Positions 25,300-33,938 of a DNA stretch of 41,297 nt are shown piece after piece (the first letter of the stretch is position 1; every line of letters starts with the position of its first letter). The notes beneath the pieces are model-generated. The model made no database searches, was not told the origin of the DNA, and worked only from the letters and a program-made list of their open reading frames with translations. The stretch is from Candidatus Sulfotelmatobacter sp. GTDB taxonomy: Bacteria; Acidobacteriota; Terriglobia; Terriglobales; Acidobacteriaceae. The position numbers were made by a program, and so were the translations under genes. The stretch covers positions 1-41,297 of the forward strand of contig JADGNQ010000034.1 in NCBI GenBank assembly GCA_017883385.1, read 5' to 3'.

Positions 25300-26346
25300 A
25301 TGGATATCCGTGAAATCGCTAAGAGAGCACGAGTTTCCACCGCCACCGTTTCTCGCGCCATCAATCGGATTCCGACCGTCAATCCCCAGCTTGCCAAGCG
25401 GGTGTGGAGTGTCATCGAAGAGCTGGGGTATTATCCGAACACTCAGGCGCGGGCGCTCGTTTCCGGACGAAGCCGGATTTTCGGCCTCATCATTTCCGAG
25501 ATCACCAACCCGTTCTTCCCCGAGATCGTCCAGGTGTTCGAACGGATTGCGGTCCAACATGACTACGAGATCATGCTGACCTCGACCGGAAACGACCCCA
25601 CCCACATGGAGGCCGCGGTCCGGCGAATGATCGAACGCCGCGTCGAGGGCGTCGCCATCATGACGTTCGGCATGGAAGAGGTGCTGCTGGAGGACTTGAA
25701 ACTGCGCAAGGTGCCGCTGGTATTCGTCGACGTCGGACCGCCGCGCGCCCGGGTCAGCAATATTCGCATCGACTACCTCCATGGCATCCGTCAGGCGGTC
25801 CAGCATTTGGCCGCGCTTCGTCATCACAAAATCGCCTTCATTTCTGGCCCGTTGCATTTGAAATCGGCCGAAGCCCGGAAGCAGGCGTTTCTAGGGTCGA
25901 TGGAAGAAATCGGGCTGGAAGCCGATCCCGCATTGATCGTGGAAGGCACTCATACCATCGAAGGCGGCATCGTGGCCTTCGGCAAACTCCTGGACGGGGC
26001 GACCCGACCGACGGCCATCCTTTGCTCCAACGATATGACGGCCATGGGCGTGATGAGAAAGGCTTACGAAGAGGGCATCCGAATTCCATCGGATCTGTCG
26101 GTCATTGGCTTTGACGACATTCGTCTGGCTCAATTTGTCCTGCCTGCGCTCACGACCGTGCAGATGTCTCAAGCCGATCTCGCCCGCCTAGCTTTCAACG
26201 CGCTGCTCACCGAGTTACAACGGGAGACGCCATCAGCCACGGGAACCGAGTACACCCTAAAAACACACCTGGTGCTTCGCGAGTCGACACGACTGGTCTC
26301 CGACCACCCGAAGACCCCCGCAAGGAAAACGCCAGCCCGACCGTAA
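25300..26346 (+). CDS. LacI-family transcriptional regulator of the pentose locus
   Basis: The product has 348 residues. The N-terminal helix-turn-helix is typical (MDIREIAKRARVSTATVSRAIN), followed by the hinge region (NTQARALVSGRSRIFGLII) and a periplasmic-binding-like sensor domain (ILCSNDMTAMGVMRKAYEEG, DLSVIGFDDIRLAQFVLPAL). It sits between the two arabinofuranosidase genes, divergent from one and convergent with the other. The two matching operators at 25071 and 29743 are the likely targets, so it should repress glycosidase and ribulokinase genes until a pentose or derivative binds. The ligand is inferred, not seen. Confidence 0.92.
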   Translation: MDIREIAKRARVSTATVSRAINRIPTVNPQLAKRVWSVIEELGYYPNTQARALVSGRSRIFGLIISEITNPFFPEIVQVFERIAVQHDYEIMLTSTGNDPTHMEAAVRRMIERRVEGVAIMTFGMEEVLLEDLKLRKVPLVFVDVGPPRARVSNIRIDYLHGIRQAVQHLAALRHHKIAFISGPLHLKSAEARKQAFLGSMEEIGLEADPALIVEGTHTIEGGIVAFGKLLDGATRPTAILCSNDMTAMGVMRKAYEEGIRIPSDLSVIGFDDIRLAQFVLPALTTVQMSQADLARLAFNALLTELQRETPSATGTEYTLKTHLVLRESTRLVSDHPKTPARKTPARP

Positions 26347-26364
26347 AAACTTCAGCCCAGCCGA

Positions 26365-27993
26365 TCATGCCCCCCACTGAATAGCCGTGTAGGACCGCGC
26401 AGGCACCTCAAATTTCGTGCGCCCGCCACTGGATGAGAGTCGGTCCAATGGTTGCGGAGCAACTCGCTGGGGCGCTTCGAAACTGTTGAAGGCCTTCAGA
26501 TCGCTGCCGGTGAGTACGCTGGAATTCAATACCTTGCCCGGCGTACGGTCCTGCCAATTGATTTCGACGGTTTGCGCCTTGGTCAGATCCCGATTCAGGA
26601 TGAACAGCGACACCTTGCCGTCCTCCGGGCTCAGAGTTCCCGCCACATCGAGGTAGGGAACCTTGCCCAGTTCCGAAACTTCGTAAGTGGGCGATTCCAC
26701 CAGTATCTGAAGCACGTTACCGCGCGCCCATTGCAACGCCCAGCTGTAGGGATAGTAGATAGTCTGCCGGAAAAGGCCCTTCGCGTTGGTCACAATCGGA
26801 GCGATGACGTTCACGAGTTGTGCCAGGCACGCGATTTTGACCCGGTCCGCGTTGCGCATCAGGGTGTTGACGATCCCGCCGACTACAAGGGCATCTTCCA
26901 GGTTATAAACCTCTTCCAGCAGATGCGGGGCTTCGTGCTCATGTCCATTCATCGCTTCCGCATCGCGGGCGCGATACCACACGTTCCACTCGTCAAACGA
27001 CAGCCACAGCTTTTTCGACGACCGCTTGTGTCCGCGCACCAGATCACATACTGCCAGCGTCTCCGCAATCTGGTGCTCCATGCTCAGGTTCATGGCTACA
27101 AACTTCGCGCTGTCTCCTCCGGTTTCTTCCTTGGTATTTCCGACATAGCGATGCAAGGAGAGCGCATCGACATACTCATAGCACTGCTCCAGCACTTCGC
27201 GATCCCATTCGAGATAAGTAGGCATCCCGGGGCCACTGGATCCACAGGCAATCAGTTTGAGTGAGGGATCGACCGCGTGCATCTGGCGCGCGGCGTCTTG
27301 TGCTTTCATTCCGTATTCCGTGGCGGTTACGTGCCCGATTTGCCACGGACCGTCCATCTCATTGCCCAGACACCAGTGCTCCACTTTGTGCGGCTGTTCA
27401 ATTCCATGGCTGCGCCGCAGGTCGCTCCACTTCGTTCCTTTCTCGATGTTGCAGTACTCGACCAGCGCGGCTGCCCTCTCAGCCGTACCGGTACCCAGAT
27501 TCAGTCCCATCAGGGGCCGCGTACCGACGATCTTGCTCCACGCCATAAACTCATTGGTGCCGAACTGGTTGGTGTCGACCGTGTTCCACGCCTTGTCGAG
27601 TATTCGCGGACGATCTTTCTTCGGCCCGACGCCGTCGAGCCAGTTGTATCCCGACACAAAATTGCCGCCGGGATAGCGAATAATCGGAACCCCCAACTGG
27701 CGCACCTCTTCCAACACATCCTTGCGGAATCCGCTGCCGTCCGACAGAGTTGAGCCCGGGTCGTAAATACCCTCATAGATCGCGCGCCCCAGGTGCTCTA
27801 GAAACGAACCAAACAGGTTGCGGTCGAGCGGAGCAATCGTGCGCCGGGAATCGACGTAGATGCGCGCGACCGCGGCTGAATCGGTGGACGCCGTTTGGGC
27901 CGATGCAAAACGGCTCGCGAGCAGGTTCGAGGAGCACGCAATGCCAGCAGTCGCCGCTTGCTGCAGGAACTTTCGCCTTGTGTCGGAAAACAT
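26365..27993 (-). CDS. Exported alpha-L-arabinofuranosidase, GH51 (second copy)
   Basis: The product has 542 residues from the ATG at 27993, preceded by GGAGGA. The signal region MFSDTRRKFLQQAATAGIA is twin-arginine-like. GH51 features include LFGSFLEHLGRAIYEG, the acid/base Glu in WCLGNEMDGPW and the nucleophile Glu in LSFDEWNVWY. It follows the ribulokinase gene on the same strand with a 70-nt gap, so the two probably form an operon controlled from the operator at 29743. It ends 18 nt from the stop of the convergent LacI gene. A perfect palindrome covers its start codon. Confidence 0.9.
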   Translation of the reverse strand: MFSDTRRKFLQQAATAGIACSSNLLASRFASAQTASTDSAAVARIYVDSRRTIAPLDRNLFGSFLEHLGRAIYEGIYDPGSTLSDGSGFRKDVLEEVRQLGVPIIRYPGGNFVSGYNWLDGVGPKKDRPRILDKAWNTVDTNQFGTNEFMAWSKIVGTRPLMGLNLGTGTAERAAALVEYCNIEKGTKWSDLRRSHGIEQPHKVEHWCLGNEMDGPWQIGHVTATEYGMKAQDAARQMHAVDPSLKLIACGSSGPGMPTYLEWDREVLEQCYEYVDALSLHRYVGNTKEETGGDSAKFVAMNLSMEHQIAETLAVCDLVRGHKRSSKKLWLSFDEWNVWYRARDAEAMNGHEHEAPHLLEEVYNLEDALVVGGIVNTLMRNADRVKIACLAQLVNVIAPIVTNAKGLFRQTIYYPYSWALQWARGNVLQILVESPTYEVSELGKVPYLDVAGTLSPEDGKVSLFILNRDLTKAQTVEINWQDRTPGKVLNSSVLTGSDLKAFNSFEAPQRVAPQPLDRLSSSGGRTKFEVPARSYTAIQWGA

Positions 27994-28063
27994 GTTTTCA
28001 TCCTCCGTGAAGTCTTGTGCAGACCACCATCCAGATTCGCTCCTGCTTATAACCTTGAGAACC

Positions 28064-29626
28064 TCAGCGCTTTGCACCCTGGATCAAAGCGGGCAACACC
28101 TGTCCGAACTCACTCTTTCCCGGTTCGCCGAAGGCGAAATAGATTCTCCGATAGTGCTCATAAAGATCTGCGTACACTCGCTGCGCTGATTTTTCGGGCT
28201 CGTAGGTCTTGTAGGGTGAGCAGATCCTGTCCTGCGCCTCGTCAATGGTCTTGAACGTACCCGCCGCAAGAAATGCAAAAATCGCGGAACCGATCCCCGT
28301 GACCTTGCTGCTGGGCACGAGCACCGGCCTGCCCAAGACATTCGCATAAACCTGATTGAGTACAGCGTTGTTCTGCGGAATCCCACCACCGTTGATCACG
28401 CGCAACGTTGGCGCACCATATTCGCTCATGCGATCGAGAATCACGCGGGTGTGAAAGGCCGTTCCCTCGATCGCTGCGAAAAGTTCGTCCTGGGCCGTGT
28501 GCTGAAGATTCCATCCGAATGTGATTCCGCCGAGATTCGGATTGACCAGCACAGTCCGGTCGCCGTTGTCCCAGGTCATCCGCAGCAATCCGGTTTGCCC
28601 GGCGCGATAGCGTTCCAGGCCCTGGCTCAGCTCTACGACAGTAGTGTTCGCTCGCCGCGCGATGGCGCTGAAGATGTCTCCGGTGGCTGAGAGGCCCGCT
28701 TCGACTCCGGTGTATTGCGGGTGCACGCTGCCTTTTACTACACCGCAGACGCCCGGGATGAGTTCCGCCTGCTTCGCATATGCGATGATGCAAGTGGAAG
28801 TGCCGACCACGTTCACTACGTCGCCTTCACGCGCACCTGCGCCAATTGCGTCCCAGTGCGCATCGAAGCCCCCCCCAGGGATGGGAATGCCCGCGCGTAG
28901 CCCGAGTTTCTCCGCCCACTGCGGGGCCAGGGTTCCAGCAACCTTGTCGGAGGTCGCGTAGTCTCCGTCCAATTTCGCGCGAACGCCGGCCAGCAGCGGA
29001 TCAACTTTGACGAGAAAGCTTTCCGGCGGCAGCCCACCGAGCGCAGCGTTCCACATCCACTTGTGACCCATCGCGCAGATACTTCGTTTCGCCTGCGCCG
29101 GGCTAGTGATGCCGCACAGCGTAGCGGCCACCATGTCGCAGTGTTCGAAAGCGCTCGCGAATTCTTTGCGCTTGCCGGGATTGTGCCGCAGCCAGTGGAG
29201 CAACTTCGCGAATCCCCACTCGGATGAGTACACCCCTCCGCACCACTGGATGGCCTCCAGTTTCTCGCGGTGCGCGAGATCAGTGATTTCGGCGGCTTCC
29301 TGTTTTGCCCGATGATCGCACCAGAGGTAGTAATCGTCGAGCGGAGTGAGGTCGGCAGCGACTGGAATCACGCTGGAGCCTGTGGTATCGAGGGCAATAG
29401 CCTCGACCCGATCGCCGGGAATTCCCGCTTCCTGCACCGCCTGCCTGGTGGCGGACGCCAGCGCGCGCATGTGATCGTCGTGCGATTGCGTCGCGTAGTC
29501 TGGATCTTCGCGTTTGCGGTGCAGAGGATACTCGGCAATGGCGGAGCCAATCAGGCCATGCTCGCTATCGACAAGAGAAACCCGCACGCTCAGCGTGCCG
29601 AAATCGACTCCCGCGACAATGGCCAT
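28064..29626 (-). CDS. araB: L-ribulokinase
   Basis: The product has 520 residues from the ATG at 29626, preceded by AGGAG (14 in-frame codons upstream are ignored). It is an FGGY-family sugar kinase with the N-terminal phosphate-binding motif VAGVDFGTLSVR. The ribulokinase-specific blocks are LHRKREDPDYATQSHDDHMRAL (at about 35-55), ALDTTGSSVIPV, YYLWCDHRAK, CGGVYSSEWGFAKLLHW, AMGHKWMW and GGFDAHWDAIGAG. It phosphorylates L-ribulose in the cytoplasm. The usual partners, L-arabinose isomerase and ribulose-phosphate epimerase, are not in this window. Promoter and LacI-type operator are visible upstream. Confidence 0.92.
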   Translation of the reverse strand: MAIVAGVDFGTLSVRVSLVDSEHGLIGSAIAEYPLHRKREDPDYATQSHDDHMRALASATRQAVQEAGIPGDRVEAIALDTTGSSVIPVAADLTPLDDYYLWCDHRAKQEAAEITDLAHREKLEAIQWCGGVYSSEWGFAKLLHWLRHNPGKRKEFASAFEHCDMVAATLCGITSPAQAKRSICAMGHKWMWNAALGGLPPESFLVKVDPLLAGVRAKLDGDYATSDKVAGTLAPQWAEKLGLRAGIPIPGGGFDAHWDAIGAGAREGDVVNVVGTSTCIIAYAKQAELIPGVCGVVKGSVHPQYTGVEAGLSATGDIFSAIARRANTTVVELSQGLERYRAGQTGLLRMTWDNGDRTVLVNPNLGGITFGWNLQHTAQDELFAAIEGTAFHTRVILDRMSEYGAPTLRVINGGGIPQNNAVLNQVYANVLGRPVLVPSSKVTGIGSAIFAFLAAGTFKTIDEAQDRICSPYKTYEPEKSAQRVYADLYEHYRRIYFAFGEPGKSEFGQVLPALIQGAKR

Positions 29627-29742
29627 CGGTTCACTCCTGTCTGCCGCCGGCATCAAACCCACCGGCATCGCCAGTGCAGCACGACTCCGCGCCGAAACCG
29701 TTCCGGGCCCGACTCCGACACCCAGCAGCGCATACGGTCAGC

Positions 29743-29758
29743 GAGTAATCGTTTGCTC
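29743..29758. promoter_or_regulatory. LacI-type operator in front of ribulokinase and GH39 genes
   Basis: GAGTAATCGTTTGCTC matches the operator at 25071-25086 in 14 of 16 positions. It begins 4 bp downstream of the predicted -10 box of the ribulokinase promoter and covers the likely transcription start, a classic repressor position. It also lies about 54 bp upstream of the divergent GH39 gene. Confidence 0.7.
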
Positions 29759-29761
29759 GAA

Positions 29762-29790
29762 AACATAGAGAACTGCGTTCCTTTTGTCAA
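29762..29790 (-). promoter_or_regulatory. Promoter of the ribulokinase-GH51 operon
   Basis: On the minus strand, TTGACA (29790-29785), a 17-nt spacer and TATGTT (29767-29762) form a sigma-70-like promoter. The start of transcription is expected near 29755, inside the LacI-type operator. Confidence 0.65.
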
Positions 29791-29811
29791 TCCGCCAATG
29801 CAAGGCCTACA

Positions 29812-31551
29812 ATGACCGCCAAGTTGCCTATCTCGCATACAACGTTCTCCCGCTTCATTTCCGTCTGCGCATCGTCTTTTCGAGCACTGGCGTTCCTGTT
29901 TCTTGCCGGTCCCTTGTCCTGGTCCCAGCATCCCGAGAGCGTGCAGGTTCACGTGGACGCCGATCAGGCAGCGGGGACCGTCGCTCCAGCCTGGAATTTC
30001 TTCGGATACGACGAACCAAATTACACCTATGCTCCGAACGGAAAGAAATTGCTCGGCGAACTGGCCGCCTTGAGCCCGGTCCCGGTCTATGTGCGAGTGC
30101 ACAACCTTTTCACCACCGGAGACGGATCCGCCTCACTGAAGTGGGGATCCACCAACGTCTACACCGAGGACGCGGCCGGAAAGCCAGTCTATAGTTGGGC
30201 GATCCTGGATCGCATCTTTGACACATTTCACGCAGCCGGAATCAAGCCGCTGGTAGAAGTTGGCTTTATGCCGGAGGCACTCTCAACCCATCCTGCGCCT
30301 TACCGCCATAACTTTCCGCGGGATGCGGTCGGCACCATTTACACCGGATGGGCCTATCCGCCCAAGGACTATCAGAAATGGTCGGAACTGGTGTTTCAGT
30401 TCGTCCGCCATTTGCGCGAACGCTATGGCGACGCCGAAGTGCAAACATGGCTATGGGAAGTGTGGAACGAGCCCGACATCGGCTACTGGCAGGGGACGCC
30501 GGAGGAGTATTTTAAGCTCTACGACTTTTCCGCCGTAGCAATCTTGCGAGCTCTTCCGGGAGCCAGAGTGGGTGGTCCCGACAGCACTGGGCCTGCGTAT
30601 CCGAAGGCGGCCGAGTTTCTGCAATTGTTCCTGGAACATTGCGCGCATCAGAAGAACTACTCAACCGGGAAGACCGGCGCGCCTCTGGATTTCATCTCCT
30701 TCCATCCCAAAGGCTCCCCCAAGTGGCAAGGCGATCATGTGCAGATGGGAATTGCCCGGCAACTTGCATCCATCGAACGGGGATTCAAGATCGTCGCGTC
30801 GTTTCCGGAGTTGCGCCAGACACCGATCATTCTGGGCGAGTCGGATCCGGAAGGATGCGCGGCTTGCTCCGCCAAGGATAACCCGCAGAATTCCTACCGC
30901 AACGGTCCGCTGTATGCCGCTTACACCGCCGAAGCCTTCCGCCACACGATGGCACTGGCCAGTCGCGAACACGTCAATCTTCTGGGCGCCGTGACTTGGG
31001 CCTTTGAGTTCGAGGATCAGTCGCCGTTTGAAGGATTCCGCGAATTGGCGACCGATGGAATCGACAAGCCGGTGTTGAATGCCTTCCGCATATTTGGCTT
31101 GTTGGGCAGCCAGCGCGTAAAGGCAACCAGCTCTGGAACCTTACCCACGGAGGATGTTGTTGCTGCCGGAGTGCGCGGACAGCCGGATATCAATGTAGTT
31201 GCTGCGCGAAAGGATCACGAACTTGAGGTCCTGATCTGGAATTATCACGATGATGATCTTCCCGCGGCGGCTGCTCCCATTGATCTCACGGTCAGCGGTC
31301 TACCGGCAGAGGCGAGCCGCGCGTTGCTCGAGCATTTCCTGGTCGACTCCGGACACAGCAACGCATTCACCGCGTGGAATGAAATGGGCTCGCCAACGTC
31401 CCTCTCTGCGGGCCAGCGCGAAACCCTGGAGAGAACGGGACAGCTACAGCTCTTGAGTTCTCCTGAATGGGTAGCGATCGAGAAAGGAACCCTGCATCTG
31501 CGGTTCGCTCTACCCCGTCAGGGACTTCGGCTCCTGCGAGTTGCGTGGTAA
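29812..31551 (+). CDS. Exported GH39-family beta-xylosidase-like glycosidase
   Basis: The product has 579 residues. A long N-terminal signal (hydrophobic core FRALAFLFLAGPLSWS) is followed by a GH39-type catalytic domain: YVRVHNLFTTGDG, the acid/base Glu in WEVWNEPDIGYW (about residue 222), the second carboxylate in PIILGESDPEG, and a C-terminal beta domain. The family includes beta-xylosidases and alpha-L-iduronidases, and the arabinose neighbours favour xylan or arabinoxylan side-chain breakdown. The gene is divergent from ribulokinase and shares its control region. Confidence 0.85.
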   Translation: MTAKLPISHTTFSRFISVCASSFRALAFLFLAGPLSWSQHPESVQVHVDADQAAGTVAPAWNFFGYDEPNYTYAPNGKKLLGELAALSPVPVYVRVHNLFTTGDGSASLKWGSTNVYTEDAAGKPVYSWAILDRIFDTFHAAGIKPLVEVGFMPEALSTHPAPYRHNFPRDAVGTIYTGWAYPPKDYQKWSELVFQFVRHLRERYGDAEVQTWLWEVWNEPDIGYWQGTPEEYFKLYDFSAVAILRALPGARVGGPDSTGPAYPKAAEFLQLFLEHCAHQKNYSTGKTGAPLDFISFHPKGSPKWQGDHVQMGIARQLASIERGFKIVASFPELRQTPIILGESDPEGCAACSAKDNPQNSYRNGPLYAAYTAEAFRHTMALASREHVNLLGAVTWAFEFEDQSPFEGFRELATDGIDKPVLNAFRIFGLLGSQRVKATSSGTLPTEDVVAAGVRGQPDINVVAARKDHELEVLIWNYHDDDLPAAAAPIDLTVSGLPAEASRALLEHFLVDSGHSNAFTAWNEMGSPTSLSAGQRETLERTGQLQLLSSPEWVAIEKGTLHLRFALPRQGLRLLRVAW

Positions 31552-31640
31552 TTCCAGAATTGCCAAGGAGCGGACAAGTCTGTATCGGTTCGAGAAACAG
31601 AGGCCGCTTCCGTTGCAATGCCGTCTGGAAGTACCCTGCC

Positions 31641-32000
31641 TCACTGCACCACAACCTTGCCGGTCATCTTCGGATGGACCGAGCAGTAGTAGGGATATGT
31701 TCCCGCCTTAGCAAACGTGTAGGAGAACTTTTCGTCCGTATCCCGCACCTTGGACTTGAAGACACCGTCTGTGCTCACCACCGTATGGGGAATATCATCT
31801 TGGTTGGTCCAGGTAACTGTCGTTCCGACGGGTACCGTGAGCGTCTCCGGCCCAAAACTGAAATTGTCGATTTTCACCTCCGCGTTTGTCGCCGCGGGCT
31901 GGTCATTTGCCCTGACGCTCGGTGATCCCGCGAACAGCAGCAGCATCGCAATCATTACCGGCGTCGCCAAACCTGCAATCCACACATTTTTCTTGGTCAT
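31641..32000 (-). CDS. Exported cupredoxin (plastocyanin/amicyanin-like)
   Basis: The product has 119 residues with a signal peptide (MIAMLLLFAGSPSVRA). A single cupredoxin domain with a complete type 1 copper site follows: H72 in DDIPHTV, then C106, H109 and M112 in YYCSVHPKM. It probably transfers electrons outside the cytoplasm. AGAAAGGA precedes the ATG. The gene follows a Tat-exported metallophosphoesterase on the same strand (gap 69 nt), and the pair likely works together. It is far from the multicopper oxidase gene. Confidence 0.9.
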   Translation of the reverse strand: MTKKNVWIAGLATPVMIAMLLLFAGSPSVRANDQPAATNAEVKIDNFSFGPETLTVPVGTTVTWTNQDDIPHTVVSTDGVFKSKVRDTDEKFSYTFAKAGTYPYYCSVHPKMTGKVVVQ

Positions 32001-32069
32001 GTTTCTGTTTCCTTTCTAGATTTGATCTTCTCGCTTGGTCTTGTTTGTTTGGAGCGGATCCTTGCCGAT

Positions 32070-33107
32070 TTACCCAACGGTTGAGTCAACTACCGCCAGG
32101 CCGCGTCCGCTCCCTGAAGCCGCAGAACTCGAGTCCGCGAGTGGCGAATCGACGATTGCAAGGCTGCGACCGCTGACTAGATAGTTCACGTCGGTGATAC
32201 CCAACACACGCTGCAGCTGGTCGGCTGGGACTTTCATCGGTCCCGCTGAAGGAGCCGTTCCAGGCGCGGGTTGAGGGAAGGCGGTTGACATTGCGGTGTG
32301 GAACGAAACCTTACCTTCGATCTTCTGCATGACCTGGTGAATATGGCCGTTTAACACCGTGACGGAACCGAAACGCTTGAGGTAAGACAAGGCTTGTTCA
32401 CTGTCGTCGGTTCCCCAGCCCCAATCGGGATAGATGGTCCACAGTGGAATGTGCGCGAAGAGCACAATCGGAGTACTGGCAGAGCGGCCCTTGAGATCGG
32501 CCTCCAGCCACTCCAGCTGTTCGTGACCGAGCGACCCCATGCCACCGGCTTTCAAATTGGCTACATTTACGAGACCGACGAAATGCACACCCTTGTGATC
32601 GAAGCTGAACCATCCAGTGCCTTTTGTGCCCTTCCCATAGCGCTGGAGATATTGCTCGCCATTGTCGGTCAGCATGTCATGCTCACCGGGCACAAAGTAG
32701 ATCTGTCTTGCCGACGCTCCCTTTAGTACCTGATCCAGCGTATCGAATTCGCTGGGCTTCGAAAGCTGACTCAGGTCACCTGTATGGATGATGAAATCAG
32801 GTTTGTGCGGCATAACATTGATCTTGTTGATTGCTGTCTGCAAAGTAACGGTGACGTCCGGATTGGCCGGTTTGTTAAAGCCGATGTGGCTGTCACTGAT
32901 CTGCACAAAGCTGAAATCCCCGCCTTTGCCGGCATCCTTGCCATGACTTTTGGCGAATGCCCGAGACACCGGGATGCCACCGCCCAAAGTCCAGACCAAG
33001 CCTGTGCCCGCCCATGCCATGCACTTGAGAAATCCACGGCGGTCGACGCCGTCGTTGTTGAGGTCTTGCAAATTCTGATCAATAAGATCTTGCTTCTTGT
33101 CTGTCAT
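32070..33107 (-). CDS. Tat-exported metallophosphoesterase
   Basis: The product has 345 residues from the ATG at 33107, five bases after AAGGAG (a GTG six bases upstream overlaps this site and is rejected). The twin-arginine signal is DRRGFLKCMAWAGTG. Calcineurin-like metal-binding motifs: SDSH (71-74), GDLS (110-113), GEHD (141-144), AHIPLW and NGHIHQ. The third motif is normally GNHD/E, and here Asn is replaced by Glu. The enzyme should cleave a phosphoester outside the cytoplasm, with unknown substrate. It lies between a DUF2231-like gene and the cupredoxin gene. Confidence 0.88.
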   Translation of the reverse strand: MTDKKQDLIDQNLQDLNNDGVDRRGFLKCMAWAGTGLVWTLGGGIPVSRAFAKSHGKDAGKGGDFSFVQISDSHIGFNKPANPDVTVTLQTAINKINVMPHKPDFIIHTGDLSQLSKPSEFDTLDQVLKGASARQIYFVPGEHDMLTDNGEQYLQRYGKGTKGTGWFSFDHKGVHFVGLVNVANLKAGGMGSLGHEQLEWLEADLKGRSASTPIVLFAHIPLWTIYPDWGWGTDDSEQALSYLKRFGSVTVLNGHIHQVMQKIEGKVSFHTAMSTAFPQPAPGTAPSAGPMKVPADQLQRVLGITDVNYLVSGRSLAIVDSPLADSSSAASGSGRGLAVVDSTVG

Positions 33108-33191
33108 TTGCACTCCTTAGTTTGCAACGTTCTGAGCTGATAACTGGCACGAGGCATCTTTATTCCCAACAAAAATCGAGGGGAGATCCGT

Positions 33192-33641
33192 CTAGCCGGG
33201 TCCGTTTACGCCGCTCAAGAATCCGCCCAAGTGCCCGGTCAGCGCGACAATACCGACGCCCAAAAGTTCGAGAGCCAGTCGATAGTTCGGCAACGGATTC
33301 GCCCGCCGCCGTGCGCGGAGATGTACCCACCAGACCAGCCAGATCATCACACTCGAAACGCACGCGAGTACCAGGTGCAGCAACAAGATGCCCTTCAGTT
33401 TCTGCCCCTCGAGTTGGAACTGCCACGCGAGAACACCCGTGGCAAGAACTGGGAATGTTGAAATCGCTGCTGCCAGCAGGTTGTAGTAGGCTGTGTCCGC
33501 CAATCCACGTCGCGCTGTCCACTGTGCTATGAGGTCGAATGCCACTGCCGAAATGAACAGCGCGATTGGAAAATGGATCAGCCCGACATGTTGTGCGTGC
33601 TTCGCCAGAAGTACTGTCTTGAGTTCGAAAGGATTTACCAT
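33192..33641 (-). CDS. DUF2231-like integral membrane protein
   Basis: The product has 149 residues with four predicted membrane helices (about 21-40, 50-72, 82-106, 124-143). The first begins HFPIALFISAVAFDL, the hallmark of DUF2231-type proteins, and the last ends LTGHLGGFLSG with a His that could bind a metal or heme. No function is established. It precedes the metallophosphoesterase gene by 84 nt, probably in one operon with it and the cupredoxin, so a membrane redox or anchoring role is possible. Confidence 0.75.
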   Translation of the reverse strand: MVNPFELKTVLLAKHAQHVGLIHFPIALFISAVAFDLIAQWTARRGLADTAYYNLLAAAISTFPVLATGVLAWQFQLEGQKLKGILLLHLVLACVSSVMIWLVWWVHLRARRRANPLPNYRLALELLGVGIVALTGHLGGFLSGVNGPG

Positions 33642-33938
33642 GCCTGCACCTGTTGTTCTGCTTGTGCGTGTCTTAAATACCCCATTAGCGATCTGTGAGT
33701 CTTGAGTCCTGCACCGCCAAAGGGTCTTCCGTTATTCCGCGCTCATAGCAGATAACCGACCAGACGGCGCTTTATTCCCAGCGTCCTGAATTTCCTTTGC
33801 GGAACCGTGATCGTCGGCACTCATTTCCGGAGGGAAGGAACTCGTGTGCACCATCGGCGGGAAGAAGCACTCAAGTCCTGATCATTCGAATAGTTCGAGA
33901 CTGGAGAGTGAGGATCGACGGCGGCTGGATCGGCAGTT
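33642..33938. other. Intergenic region
   Basis: This stretch lies between the Nramp-like gene and the DUF2231-like gene, both minus strand. I see no gene and no distinct structure. The promoter of the DUF2231-metallophosphoesterase-cupredoxin operon probably lies here. Confidence 0.45.
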
